This document shows positions 9,062 through 19,313 of a DNA stretch of 64,000 nucleotides, piece by piece. The notes beneath the pieces were generated by a model, which did no database searches, was not told where the DNA came from, and was given only the letters and a program-made list of their open reading frames with translations. Source of the stretch: Zopfochytrium polystomum (taxonomy: Eukaryota > Chytridiomycota > Chytridiomycetes > Chytridiales > Chytridiaceae); NCBI GenBank assembly GCA_025765615.1, contig JAIVFJ010000160.1:62001-126000 (forward strand). The letters run 5' to 3'. The position numbers and the translations under genes are program-made. Numbering within the stretch: position 1 is the first letter of the stretch; every line of letters starts with the position of its first letter.

Positions 9062-12000
9062 ATGGTGAAAGCCAAAAAAACAAAAAAAAAAAAAAAAAAA
9101 GGAAAAGGAAAATCAGTCCTGCTACACAGAATGGGTCCAAAACGATCAAGAGCTGGCAGACCGAAACTGACTGAAGAACAAAAGGAAGCCAATCGTCACG
9201 CTCGAGAGGCTGCTGTTCAAGTCCAAGCTGCCACTGATGCTGTGCTGCGCCAAGCAGTCTCAAGGGCCTCCGCACAGAGAAGACTTCCAGTTGGAGCAGC
9301 AACTCAAGCTCCAATTCATCCACCAATTCGTGTTCAAGCACTTGCTCAGGGTGAAGCACAAGCTGCAGCAGAGGAAGTTTCGCAGCACAACCAAGCAGTT
9401 GCACAGCCTGAGAATGAGAGTCATGAGGCAAATGAGCCAACACTACAGGTTTCACTCTCTTTGACTAACTTTTCATATTTGCTTCAGTCAAACTAATTAT
9501 TGGCATTCTGTAGGACCAAATTCCTCAAGGCGACTACTTGCAGCAGTTTGATGCAGCTGAAAATGATCCTCTGATTGAGCAGCTTTTTGCAAAGACTGCT
9601 ATGACTCAATTTCACGAGAAAATGGCTCGATACAACTCACTTCACTGCACTGTTTGCAGAGAGCTTTGGCCAGCAAAAGACATGCCACTTCCAGTGGCCA
9701 ACAACTATAAGTGTGACCGGTGCAAAAAAGGTAAGTTAACCAGTGCTGACTGTTTTTGTTCTGAAGTCCATTCAGATCTGATGAAGCACCAGAATGCTGG
9801 GGTTCCCCTTTTTGGAATTGAGAATGACATGATCCCAGAATTCTCCACCATTGATTTGGAAATAAGACAAGCTCTGAGATCTCTCACTATGGTTGAAGAA
9901 ATGCTGCTTTCTCCTGTTCTTCCCATCATGACTGTCTATCAGCTGCGCAGCAATGGCCGAAATGTGCACCGAGGCTTTGTGGCAAACTTTCGCCAGCAGA
10001 ATATTGAGTTTGTGAAGCAAGTCCCTCGCCTCCCAGCAGCAGTTTCAGTTATTGTTGTTCGCAGAGCAAATCAAGATGAACACGGCCAACCTAGAGACTT
10101 GACTGTTTGCAGAGCAAGAGTGCAGATGATTGCAAGGTTTTTGGTGGAGAACCACCCTGACTTTATTGAGCATCGTGTTCAGTTTGACCAGGCTGCTTCT
10201 GATGGTCTTCCAGAAAATGGTGTTCCTCCAGACTTGCCTGTTGCTTTGGATAATGAAGATGAAGGTCAGGGATTGGTTGATGAGAATGCTGTTGTGGATC
10301 AGGATCTTGAAGAGCAGGACCTTAACCCCTATGGAACTATTGTGATGAAGGAGGGGCAGAGGAGCTTCTTACAGAGCAGGAAAGGGTTCAACAACTGCTG
10401 GATTGGCCTGCTGTTGAAGAGACTCCACTGAATGAATTTAACACTCCTGGTGAGAATAGCGCGCATGAGACTGTTAAACACTGGTTCTTATTAAAAGCCT
10501 CCCTAATTGACAGGTCTGGCCTCCCTTGCATTTGTGAAGCTATTCCCTCTTGGCCTTGCAGACCCAACCAAGCTTGCACGTGCTCGTAAAGTGGAATTGA
10601 AAGATGCAGGGACACATTTGATGAAGTATGCAGAGCCAGATCCTTGTGATCCCTCTGGGAAGCTTTACTACCCTTTTGCAGAGCATGAACGTTTTCTTTT
10701 CTGGATCTATGATTTGGTACGGCGCCGAAGGGGCCTTGGACAAGCTTCCATTTATTTGCAGCATAACCCAGGAGATGAGGCAATGTCTCTAGATGAGCTT
10801 CGGGCAGCATTGGATGATGAAGCGGCTAAGGCTGGAATCATGCGTAGAATAACTGCTTATGCTGGCAATATTACTGGTTCTGACAGCTACTGGTATAACA
10901 GGCGGCAAGAGTTGGAAGCTGCTTTTCAGCAGAAGGGCGCAGCAACTGCGTTCTTCACTTTCAGCTATGCAGACAATCATCTTCCAGATTTGCATCGCTT
11001 GCTGCCAGCAGGGCTTCTTGCATCCCCGGCAGAAAGGGCTTTGCAAGTTTCTCGGTGCCAACACCTTGTGGATATTTCACAGAGCGCCTTGAAGCATTTG
11101 TCGACGCTTTCTTTTCAAAAACCTTGAAGAATGATTGGATTTGGTATAGATATGAGTGGCAGGCACGCACTACAGTTCATGCTCATGGTGCTGTCAAGCT
11201 TTCAAATGATCCTGGCCTTGTGGACCTATGTGGCAAAGTGTGGGCTGGAAGGGAAGCTGCCAAGAAACTGGCCAATCCAGAAGCACTGGAAGTGGAGAAT
11301 CTTGATCCAGAAAGTCTGCGTGAACTTGTTGAAGCAGGGAAGACAGCTGAGAGAAGAGTCTGCCACTATGTGGACACACTCATCTCTGCCTACAATCCAC
11401 GACAGGCTGTGCAGAATCCAACTGGCACTGTTCCAGATCCCCATCCATCATCTGTTGATATTTCAGGGATACTTGATCAAGCTGAAGAAATGGCCAAGGA
11501 TTATGAAGAATTGTGCAACTGTGTGCAGCGGCATGTCTGTAGGCCTAATGGATACTGCTATTCAGAGAGGCAGGATGGGTGTAGATTTGGATTTCCCTGC
11601 TCTGCGTGTGAGAGCACTCACATAATTTTTGAAGAAGTTTCTGGAAAGGTCACTGCAAAAATTGTTCTCAGGAGAAATGATCCATTTATGAATCCACATT
11701 GTCCTCTACAGCTTCACCATTGGAGAGGAAATGTGGACCTCCAAATTATTATTGATGTGAGGGCTGCGTTTGAATATATGGTCAAGTATGCATCCAAGGC
11801 TGAAAAGCGCAGCAGAAATATCAACAGCACATTCAATGCAGTTGTTCAAAGAGCAGGAGATGATAAAGACCCCTCTACTGTTCTTCGCTCCATAATGCTG
11901 CGAACACTGGAGCGCAGGGACATTGGTGGAGGTGAAACATTCAGACTCCTTTCTGGAGGCAAGCACATCAGCTGCTCATTGGAGTTTGTCCATATCAGCA

Positions 12001-14149
12001 TCAACTTTGACTCTGAGCGATTTGATGTGATGAGGCGAGCTGCTGATGCCCCTGCTGAAATAACTGCTGCAGACTCAACATTGCTCAAACTGTACATGAA
12101 AAGAGATATGAATGCTCTGTATGCCAACATGAGCTTGTTAGATTTTTGCATTGGGCAGAAGGAAGAAAGGAGCTCTTTATGAAAGAAGTAGTGAGAGCTC
12201 TCAGAAAGTAGTTGTTCTGTTTACTCCAAAACATCGGCCAAGCAAGGACTCAGAAGAAATACTGCCGGCAACAACTAGCCAAGTACAAGCCATGGCATGC
12301 AGCATCTTTTCAGCAGCTCAGAAACTTGGAAGTAGCTGAAGAGGACTGGAAGAATTTCCTTTTGCACTGCAGCAATGATGCCCTAAAGCGAATTTGTGAA
12401 ATGGACCATTTCCTGGCAGCTGAATTGAAAAAAATGCGTGACAACCAGAATGAAGCTGCAAGACAAGGAAGAGATGTTATGGCAATGGAGGAAATGGATT
12501 TGGTCAGGGAAATGTGGATGAATGCTGCAGATGAGCTTCCACAGGCAGATGTGCAACAAAACACACAGTCTGACAGACTTGGATTGGACCTACCATTGGC
12601 AGCAAACTATGACTGGAGTATCCATCGTTTGAGGTATTCAGAGGAGAAACTTAAGGAGGGCACCAAATTTGTTGAAAAAAACAAGCAAGCACTGGGAGAC
12701 GGCCCTGAAGGTGCAGAGGCTCCTTATGTCAGCCCAGAGAGCCTGGATCCTGTCCAACGACAGGTTTTTGATCACATATTGAATGAAATGAGGGATCAAA
12801 ATCAGTCCCTCTTTATACTGAATGGCACTGCAGGCACTGGGAAGTCCCATGTAATCAATGCTCTGTCCAGCAGCTTTTTGCAAAATGAAGTTGCTCGTGC
12901 AGCCTTCACAGCTAAAGCTGCGTTTGCCATTGGAGGAACAACTTTACACTCCCTATTGAAGCTTGATGTACATGGATCAAAGAGGGGTGGCTTGATCTCA
13001 GGAAAACAGCTTGGAAATCTTCAGCAGGTTTTTCGCAATGTGAGGCTGCTCATTGTGGATGAATACTCAATGGTCAGCTGCGAAATCATGGGCAAGATGG
13101 ACTCACGCTTGAGGCAGGCATTTGTTAAGCCAGATGTGCCATTCGGGGGCCTTTCTATCCTGTTGGTGGGAGACTTGGCTCAGATACCTCCAGTTGGAGG
13201 TACTCCATTATTTAACGGCACTAGTGCAAAAACAGACCAAGGAAAGGCTGGTTATCATTCCTATAAACTTTTCAACAAGACTGCACGCCTCACAACAATC
13301 CATCGTCAGCAGGTTGTTGGCCATGACCTGAACCAAGCAACTTTTGTTGACCTCTTGAGGGCATTGCGCAATGGCATCATGACAAAAGATCACTGGAGAT
13401 TTCTTATGAACAACTGCAGTTATGAAAGGGCTGGTGCACGTGAGATTTACCAAAACCAATTTCGGGATTCAGTGCATTTATTCTTCACAAACTCTGCACT
13501 TGAGGAACATAACCGCGCCCAGCTGCAGCAGCTTCGCTCTCCAATTGTTCGGGTGACTGCACTCAATAATCCTGAAGATGCAAGAAGTACGGATTCCAAG
13601 GACTTTCAAAACTTGGAGAACTTCATTTACATTGCCATTGGGGCAAGGGTTGCCCTAACATCAAATATGTGGAAGCGGGTTGGGCTTACAAATGGTGCAC
13701 TTGGTACTGTCCAAGATATAGTTTTTGGATCTGACAACGCTGCAATGCCGCTGTTTGTGGTGGTTGAAATGGACCAATATGCTGCTCCTGGTCCCTCTTT
13801 TGACAACAGTGTTGAGGGACATGAGAAATATGTGGCTATCGCTCCGATATCAGTTGATGGCACTAATGGAGGAACACGCACACAGTTGCCCTTGAGGCTG
13901 GCCTATGCCATGACAATTCACAAGAGTCAAGGGCAAACCCTTGCTTCTGCTTATGTTGACATTGGCTCCAAAGAACAAACAACTGGGCTCACGTTTGTGG
14001 CTCTGTCACATGTGAAAAACGTGGCTGGCCTCATGGTGAAGGGTTTTCCGTATGACAGGGTGTCATCACTCTGGGAGAGCCCAGGGTTCCAAAAAAGGTT
14101 GGCAGAAGATCAAAGATTGGATTCTCTTTCTATCTTGCTGGATCAATAA
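9062..14149 (+). pseudogene. Helitron RepHel protein (HUH Rep + Pif1-like helicase), frameshifted
   Basis: This is the transposase of rolling-circle transposons. The start is probably 9062 or 9131 (MGPKRSRAGRPK). A GT-AG intron at 9449-9513 joins two exons in phase, and another at 10450-10513 leads into the typical Helitron N-domain (GLASLAFVKLFPLG). The zinc-finger-like CTVCRELWP...CDRCKK and the VEEMLLSPVLPIMTVYQL block come first. The Rep core has VHAHG (HUH, about 11180) and the two-tyrosine motif EYMVKYASK (about 11775). The helicase has GTAGTGKSH, LLIVDEYSM, GDLAQIPPV and AMTIHKSQGQT, and ends with VALSHVKNV. Frames change near 10350, 11050 and 12150-12250, so this copy is probably non-autonomous now. 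Confidence 0.85.
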
Positions 14150-14318
14150 TTGCATCAGCAATGCAGAAGTTGCAAAAATAAAGTTTAACCAAGTTTAATC
14201 CAGCTCCCCTCTGGGTGCTGGATTACAAATATCCTCGCGGGCGAGGTGGTAAGGCGTAGCCTTCCCATATCTTAATGTTTATATATGCGTATACGTTTCA
14301 AATTTGAAATGCGTATGT

Positions 14319-14522
14319 TTAAAATGCATTCCCAATATAGATTGTTTGGATCCTGAAAATTTTCAAACCATATCGGTTTTGTAGTTTCCAGATCACCTCC
14401 TTCACCTTCTGTCGTTTAATACGTAACTTTGAACCTTTTTCGAAATTGATAAGTGTATCAATGTCGCTAATGTATGAATGAATGTTGTAATATATTTCAA
14501 GTGGTAATTGTTGCATTTTCAC
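14319..14522 (-). CDS. Short F-box-like protein, 67 aa
   Basis: Starting at 14522, MKMQQLPLEIYYNIHSYISDIDTL carries the same Leu-Pro-x-Glu-Ile F-box-like start as the proteins at 7717 and 31185-32727. The remainder (RYGLKIFRIQTIYIGNAF) is short compared with the 120-170 residue paralogs, so this is likely a remnant or a minimal member. It sits directly right of the Helitron and shows that viral segment A continues across the insertion. Confidence 0.5.
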   Translation of the reverse strand: MKMQQLPLEIYYNIHSYISDIDTLINFEKGSKLRIKRQKVKEVIWKLQNRYGLKIFRIQTIYIGNAF

Positions 14523-14602
14523 TAAACACTTACTCCTTTACTTTCAGTTTATTTATTACTTTCGTTTCATTTTTTATAAACTTATTGGCTTATAAAAAAT
14601 GT

Positions 14603-15177
14603 TTAAAGTTTTGCACTATATTTTTGACACAGTTTTCTAAATTCTTCAGAAATTTTGGTAAGTTGGTATATTGAATTTCTGTCTCGTTTCCATACAAAAC
14701 AATTTTGTTCAATTTTGTCAGCTGGAATCTGATATTTATATGTAAAATCAATTCTGCTATTTATTTTAGTGTATATATTGTGGTCGAATTCAGTTTGGAA
14801 ATAATGGAACCTATCAACAAACGTTGTACGCATACTGTTTTCAGAAATTATATATAAAAAATGTGCTTCGACGTTTGTTGGAGCTTCGTCTGTCATAAAT
14901 TTAATGAACAAACGTCCCAAACGATGTCCCGATACAGCGATTGTTGGAAAATTTAAGCTTATTTCATTATTCACAAATTCTTCTGCTGAAAAAATTTGGA
15001 ATCCCTCATTTGCAACGTATATTTCTACTTTTTTATAGGCGTTGTGTTTTGAAATTTGATTTTACACAGAATATCACCATTCATTGGTATATCGAACATA
15101 TGATATGAGTCCCAAATTTTTTCTCTCCATGGATAACCTTTTACAACATATTTTTCACAAAAACTTCTCACATCCAT
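14603..15177 (-). pseudogene. Unrecognised viral protein, one frameshift
   Basis: The frame starts at ATG 15177 (MDVRSFCEKYVVKGYPWREK) and runs to about 15030. It then continues in a different frame through IFSAEEFVNNEISLNFP to 14603. Total length would be about 190 residues. The composition is mixed alpha/beta with many aromatic residues and no signal or membrane segment. I do not recognise a domain. Its start lies 54 nt from the CACGTG palindrome at 15231 that also precedes the divergent gene at 15262, so the two genes may share a bidirectional promoter. Confidence 0.45.
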
Positions 15178-15230
15178 TTAAGGTTCAAAAGCAAAATAAC
15201 CTGATTGAATGAACGCTGAAGTGTAAATTT

Positions 15231-15242
15231 GGTCACGTGATT
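15231..15242. promoter_or_regulatory. GGTCACGTGATT palindromic site
   Basis: This is a member of a recurrent GGTCACGTGACC-like palindrome in viral segment A. It lies 20 nt upstream of the ATG at 15262 and 54 nt upstream of the divergent gene starting at 15177. A promoter or operator role is inferred from recurrence and position only. Confidence 0.45.
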
Positions 15243-15261
15243 TTGGTCTCGTTTAATTACA

Positions 15262-16038
15262 ATGTTTGGTGACGAAATTCCTAGTTCTATTTTCTTTACT
15301 ATATATATGCTAAATAAACGTGCCAATGATTGGGCAAAAGAAAACTTGAACTTATACGACATTCATGTTTCAAATTTTGTTACAAAACATGATGAAAATG
15401 TTAATATTATGTGCAATTTCGACGTATTATTACAATATCATTCTGTTTTGGATAAAATGGATACATTACTAAATGAAATTTCAAATGCTCATGAATATGA
15501 ACAATTACAGAACATATACACTTCCTATATTGGAGATATTTATAAAAAAGTATTTAATTTAAATTATGATGATGATAATGGTGAAAATATAGAGAAAATC
15601 AAAACATGTCGTTTACAAAATGATCTTCATCAATGCATTCTTTATAACGTCAAACACAGCAGCGATTCTTCTTTAGGAGTTCTTCATTTAATTTATATTT
15701 TCAATTGTGTTGAATCTTTGAAAAATTTAGTTGACAAATTCAGTGATCAAGTCCATTTAGTTAGAGACAACTTTTCTAGAATTATTAGAAAAAACACTGA
15801 AATTAAACTTATACGAAAATCTTTGGAAGAAAAGTCACTAGAAATCAATAATGTTCGCAATTTGCTTGAACAAGCCATCACTTTTCAACTTGATACTTCA
15901 CTGAATTCTAAAAATATTGCTCTAGCTAATCAAAAAAAATATCTGCTACAAAAAATGGAAAAGCTACATACAGAAGAACTTGATTTGTGGAATCAACTTT
16001 CTCAAATTGAAAAAACCTCTTATGGATCAATCACGTGA
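15262..16038 (+). CDS. Coiled-coil-rich hypothetical protein, 258 aa
   Basis: This is an intact frame from ATG 15262 (MFGDEIPSSIFFTIYMLNKRAN) to TGA 16036-16038. The first 100 residues are mixed. Residues about 160-255 have long heptad-like stretches (RKSLEEKSLEINNVRNLLEQ, KMEKLHTEELDLWNQL), predicting a coiled coil. There is no signal peptide or membrane span and I recognise no family. It is one of the few undamaged genes in segment A. A CACGTG palindrome lies 20 nt before the start; the stop codon is embedded in another (ATCACGTGACC, 16030-16040), and a strong hairpin follows at 16052. Confidence 0.6.
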   Translation: MFGDEIPSSIFFTIYMLNKRANDWAKENLNLYDIHVSNFVTKHDENVNIMCNFDVLLQYHSVLDKMDTLLNEISNAHEYEQLQNIYTSYIGDIYKKVFNLNYDDDNGENIEKIKTCRLQNDLHQCILYNVKHSSDSSLGVLHLIYIFNCVESLKNLVDKFSDQVHLVRDNFSRIIRKNTEIKLIRKSLEEKSLEINNVRNLLEQAITFQLDTSLNSKNIALANQKKYLLQKMEKLHTEELDLWNQLSQIEKTSYGSIT

Positions 16039-16051
16039 CCTACAATAAACC

Positions 16052-16081
16052 CGAGACAATGCTTTGAAGAATATTGTCTCG
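16052..16081 (+). terminator. Hairpin after the coiled-coil gene
   Basis: CGAGACAAT (16052-16060) pairs perfectly with ATTGTCTCG (16073-16081) across a 12-nt loop. It begins 14 nt after the stop codon of the gene ending at 16038. Some giant viruses end and polyadenylate mRNAs at such hairpins, and that role is inferred here. Confidence 0.5.
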
Positions 16082-16153
16082 TATATTCTTCAAATAAATT
16101 TGTGATGGATGTTCTATGTAGTTTGATTAATTTGAGATATCTTTGACATAAAA

Positions 16154-16190
16154 AAGCCCGGCACACTGCTTAATACAATGTTTCGGGCTT
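16154..16190 (-). terminator. Conserved intergenic hairpin, copy 1
   Basis: AAGCCCGGCACA pairs with TGTTTCGGGCTT (12-bp stem, one mismatch and one G-T) around the 13-nt loop CTGCTTAATACAA. The loop and most of the stem recur at 16806 and 18187. It lies just past the 3' end of the RING gene at 16216-16709, so a transcript 3'-end signal is the best guess. Confidence 0.6.
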
Positions 16191-16215
16191 ACATTTTTAC
16201 TTGACACTAATATAA

Positions 16216-16709
16216 CTATATTCTTTCCTGTTGTTGGATTAATATCAACCCGTGCTCTGTAATAGACCATTCCTGCTTTGGTTCAAATGAAAGCTTGTAG
16301 CGATAATTTCTCATAACATCTTCAATATAAATTGTTTCTGTTTCTGTTAATGGTCCCACATATCTCATATTTCCAGTCCAGAGATAGTTATTTATCATTG
16401 GCTCCACTATTTTTTTGTAAATTCTATATACTTGTGACCAGGAATTATCTCCTCTATTGATTCTGACATTCTTTTTGCAATTTTTTTAAATCCTGGCACG
16501 TTTAAATTCGTAATCAAATAACATACATATATAATGTTATATACTTCTTCAATTTTATCAACTTTCCAACGAGTTCCACAAAAGCCACATACCTTTCCTG
16601 TCCAGTTCCATTTTTCATAACAAGTATAATGTGAATTGCGTTTACAACATTCTGTTTTGTGAACACTACTTCCACACATTACATTTTCATAGCAAATATA
16701 ACACTCCAT
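16216..16709 (-). pseudogene. RING-type zinc finger protein, frameshifted paralog
   Basis: From ATG 16709 the protein begins MECYICYENVMC and continues with a Cys/His series (CCKRNSHYTCYEKWNW, VCGFCGTRW) that forms a variant RING finger, the E2-binding fold of E3 ubiquitin ligases. The frame closes after YIEFTKK near 16407 and resumes with GPLTETETIYIEDV. That matches PLTETEAKYIEEV in the intact paralog at 18339-18896, so this is the same gene with one frameshift. With the F-box-like genes, it shows that the viral segment invested heavily in ubiquitin-pathway proteins. Upstream, CAGCTCACAAAATTC matches the sequence upstream of the paralog. Confidence 0.7.
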
Positions 16710-16769
16710 TTTATATCTTCACTTTCAGCTCACAAAATTCGATTTTTTTACTTTCATTTCTTTCTTGAA

Positions 16770-16781
16770 GTTACGTGATCT
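16770..16781. promoter_or_regulatory. GTTACGTGATCT palindrome-like site
   Basis: A degenerate copy of the GTCACGTGAC element, 60 nt upstream of the RING gene start at 16709. It is followed by TCGTTCTAAATTTTGACATG, nearly the same as the sequence after the perfect site at 18149, so a longer unit is duplicated. Confidence 0.4.
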
Positions 16782-16805
16782 CGTTCTAAATTTTGACATG
16801 AAAAA

Positions 16806-16838
16806 AACCCGACACACTGCTTAATACAATGTTAAATG
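16806..16838 (-). terminator. Conserved intergenic hairpin, decayed copy
   Basis: ACCCGACACACTGCTTAATA matches the left arm and loop of the hairpin at 18187-18219, but the right arm has drifted (TGTTAAATG), so the long stem cannot form. It lies 3' of the deaminase-like gene ending at 16965. Confidence 0.5.
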
Positions 16839-16964
16839 TTTCTCATAAATACCACCAATAATTCGATTTTTACTTCATTGTTTTCTTGAAGTCACATGAC
16901 TTGCAAAACTATTTACAAACGAAATGATGGTCTCGTGATTGAAAAATTTAAAGGAAAAGAAAGA

Positions 16965-18135
16965 TCACCAACTTTCACTTAGATCTTCATTATCAGATGA
17001 ACGTTCACTGTTAGAATCAGATACTTTTGGCATGGGCTTGGGTTTTAAATCAAAAATCCACTTACTAACATCATATTGAAGTGCACCAATTTCAGAAGGA
17101 TCAACAAAATCAGGAAGACACCATCCTGGATATATTTTTCCATGTGTTCCAGTTGTACTGATATTGATCTTTTTTGTAATAGACATCATTTCAAAATAAG
17201 CATTGCACAATGCACAGCACATTTTTGACACATAAATGTTTATTTTTTTATAAGACTTTCGTAAGTGGAGAAATAGAATAATTTCTGCATGAACACTGGG
17301 TTTTGTGTTTGAAACAGTAGTTATCGCATTTTCATATTTTGAATCATCTAGGTTTATCCAATCGTATTTCGAAGCTATTGAACTTAAAGAAACACTGCTT
17401 GATTTAACAAGGTATGGAGTCAATATTTGAATTGAATCTTTGTTAAAATTTCAAACAACTTTTTATATTTTCTTGATTTAATAAAATTCCACATATAACG
17501 ATATAGTTTAACATACATTGCAAGTTTTGCCGTTTTTCTATATACAATGTTATCTTGGTCCTTATCCTTAATGTTAGATGAATAATTGACACTTTTTTCC
17601 ATCACATTTTTTATTGAACTGAAGTTGGATGGATCAAATTCATTAACAGCATTAATTAAATCTTGGTTTTTACAGTTTCTAATACTTTTTTCAAATTTGA
17701 AATACGTTTTTTTATTTTGACAATTGACAACTGAATGAGAGAATCAATGAATACAGATCTGTTTTCTGTTTTCCATGTATTTAAATTACATTCTCGAATA
17801 CATACTATTTCTTTCATTATTAATTCTAGCAATGAATGAAGTAGTTGAACACCTTTTTCAGACTTATTGTAAGAAATAGTAATTTTTAGAGGAAACGTTT
17901 CACTAAAATGACAAGCTACAACACTTCCACATCCACTTAAAATAACAGCAATAGCATGACAAAAATCATGTTTTCTAGTTGTTTTTTTAGTAGAATCTTC
18001 GGAACCACTACTGGAAGAATCACTTGGAATTCGATCATTTACATTTTGTCCTAAAATATATCTCAAATTGATTAAACCACTTAATATATCCATCTTTATT
18101 CTTATCCTTATCTTTATTCTCCATAAAAAATTCAA
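16965..18135 (-). pseudogene. OTT_1508-like nucleic-acid/nucleotide deaminase, broken in three
   Basis: The C-terminal piece (17423-16965) has the zinc-deaminase signature: SVHAEIILFLHL (His and catalytic Glu) and, about 20 residues later, VSKMCCALCNAYF (Cys-x2-Cys zinc ligands), then GTHGKIYPGWCLPDF. This order matches the OTT_1508-like deaminase family, known mainly from fungi and intracellular bacteria. Upstream pieces (17605-17420 and 18135-17656, with a likely start at MDILSGLINLRYILG, about 18093) give the helical N-terminal region. The frame is broken near 17420 and between 17605 and 17656. The substrate of the family is unknown. It is flanked by a CACGTG palindrome upstream and hairpins on both sides. 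Confidence 0.6.
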
Positions 18136-18148
18136 TTTTGTACAGGAA

Positions 18149-18160
18149 GGTCACGTGACC
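18149..18160. promoter_or_regulatory. GGTCACGTGACC palindrome
   Basis: A perfect 12-bp palindrome, 14 nt upstream of the frame that begins at 18135 and about 55 nt upstream of the likely deaminase start. It is followed by TTGTTCTAATTTTTGACATG and the hairpin at 18187. Confidence 0.5.
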
Positions 18161-18186
18161 TTGTTCTAATTTTTGACATGAAAAAA

Positions 18187-18219
18187 GCCCGACACACTGC
18201 TTAATACAATGTGTCGGGC
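18187..18219 (-). terminator. Conserved intergenic hairpin, perfect copy
   Basis: GCCCGACACA and TGTGTCGGGC form a perfect 10-bp stem around CTGCTTAATACAA. It lies 120 nt past the 3' end of the RING gene (18339-18896, minus strand) and before the deaminase gene. Same-loop copies are at 16154 and 16806. Confidence 0.65.
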
Positions 18220-18338
18220 ATACAATTTTCACAATGTTCACAAAATAACAAGTTTTTTTTTTGATTTTTGTTTTTTTGAGTGTTCAATTCACAATAAACA
18301 ACATTCATAATCAAGAATAAAAAAAATTTACTTAATGT

Positions 18339-18896
18339 TCACAAACATATATAACAATACACCTTTGAAGAAATAATCAACTGAAAACCACGAAGTTCAC
18401 TGAAATCCACTTTCCAAATTGCCAATGCGTTTGTCACTGTCAATATCCAATGAATATCTTCCGCTTCCTTCAATCTTTTAAAGTACGATTCACTTGCAAC
18501 TTCTTCGATATATTTCGCTTCTGTTTCTGTCAATGGTTCCACGTCAACATATTCAATTGATCCATCCAAGTGTTTCGTCGCTGCATTTATCATCATCAAT
18601 ATTTTTTTAGTTATTTCCATATACTTGTGCTCTGGTATAATCTCCTCGATCGATTCTGTTAATATTTCTGCAATTTTTTCACTTTCGTTTTTTTCAAATT
18701 TCATAGTCAAAGAATAATACATAGTGTCATAAACCTCTTCAATATAATCAACTTCCCAACGAGTTCCACAAAATCCACATACTTTACCTGTCCAGTCCCA
18801 TTTCTCATAACACTTATTATGAGAAATACGTTTACAACATTCCGTTTTGTGACCAAGACCGCTCGTTACGTTTTCGTAGCAAATGTAGCACTCCAT
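18339..18896 (-). CDS. RING-type zinc finger protein, 185 aa
   Basis: This is an intact frame from ATG 18896. The first 45 residues carry a variant RING: C3, C6, then CCKRISHNKCYEKWDW and VCGFCGTRW. The central part is helical and acidic, followed by PLTETEAKYIEEV, which is conserved in the paralog at 16216-16709. The end (LIISSKVYCYICL) is hydrophobic and may be extended relative to the original stop. RING proteins of this type act as E3 ubiquitin ligases in cells and in large DNA viruses. The target cannot be read. Confidence 0.7.
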   Translation of the reverse strand: MECYICYENVTSGLGHKTECCKRISHNKCYEKWDWTGKVCGFCGTRWEVDYIEEVYDTMYYSLTMKFEKNESEKIAEILTESIEEIIPEHKYMEITKKILMMINAATKHLDGSIEYVDVEPLTETEAKYIEEVASESYFKRLKEAEDIHWILTVTNALAIWKVDFSELRGFQLIISSKVYCYICL

Positions 18897-18908
18897 TTTT
18901 GTGTCCTT

Positions 18909-19005
18909 TTCTTCTCAGCTGACAAAATTCAATTTTTTTTAAACGACGTATGAAGCAAAGCTTACTCGTTCTTCTCAGCTCACAAATTCAATTTTTTTTA
19001 AACGA
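18909..19005. repeat. Duplicated RING-gene upstream sequence
   Basis: CTTCTCAGCTGACAAAATTC with a T-run and AAACGAC occurs at about 18911-18945, and again as CTTCTCAGCTCACAAATTC with a T-run and AAACGAC at about 18972-19006. A related CTTTCAGCTCACAAAATTCG lies upstream of the other RING gene (about 16722). It is probably a promoter segment copied with the gene family. From 19006 to about 19190 I see only a short Asn/Ser-rich frame and no supported gene. Confidence 0.5.
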
Positions 19006-19313
19006 CATTTGAAGGACTTATTCTTTGATTTCGTCGTCTGCCTTCACATAGTATTCCAAATGTACAAAAGAATAGTCCTAAAAATAGTATGAACAATGAC
19101 ACTATTATTACTGGTGAATCTGTGTCCAACTCCTTCCTATCGCAGAGAAGATCCCGAAGGGTGAAGGAAGAGGGTGAAGCAGAAATGATAGTGGGCTAAG
19201 GATATGTATTTCTCTCTCCCTCCCAGCGGGCACCCCACGTCAGTATGGAGTGCGCCAACCGGTGCCCAGTGCGAAGCCCCGGGAGAGAGAGAGAAGAGAG
19301 AGGAAAGAGATGG

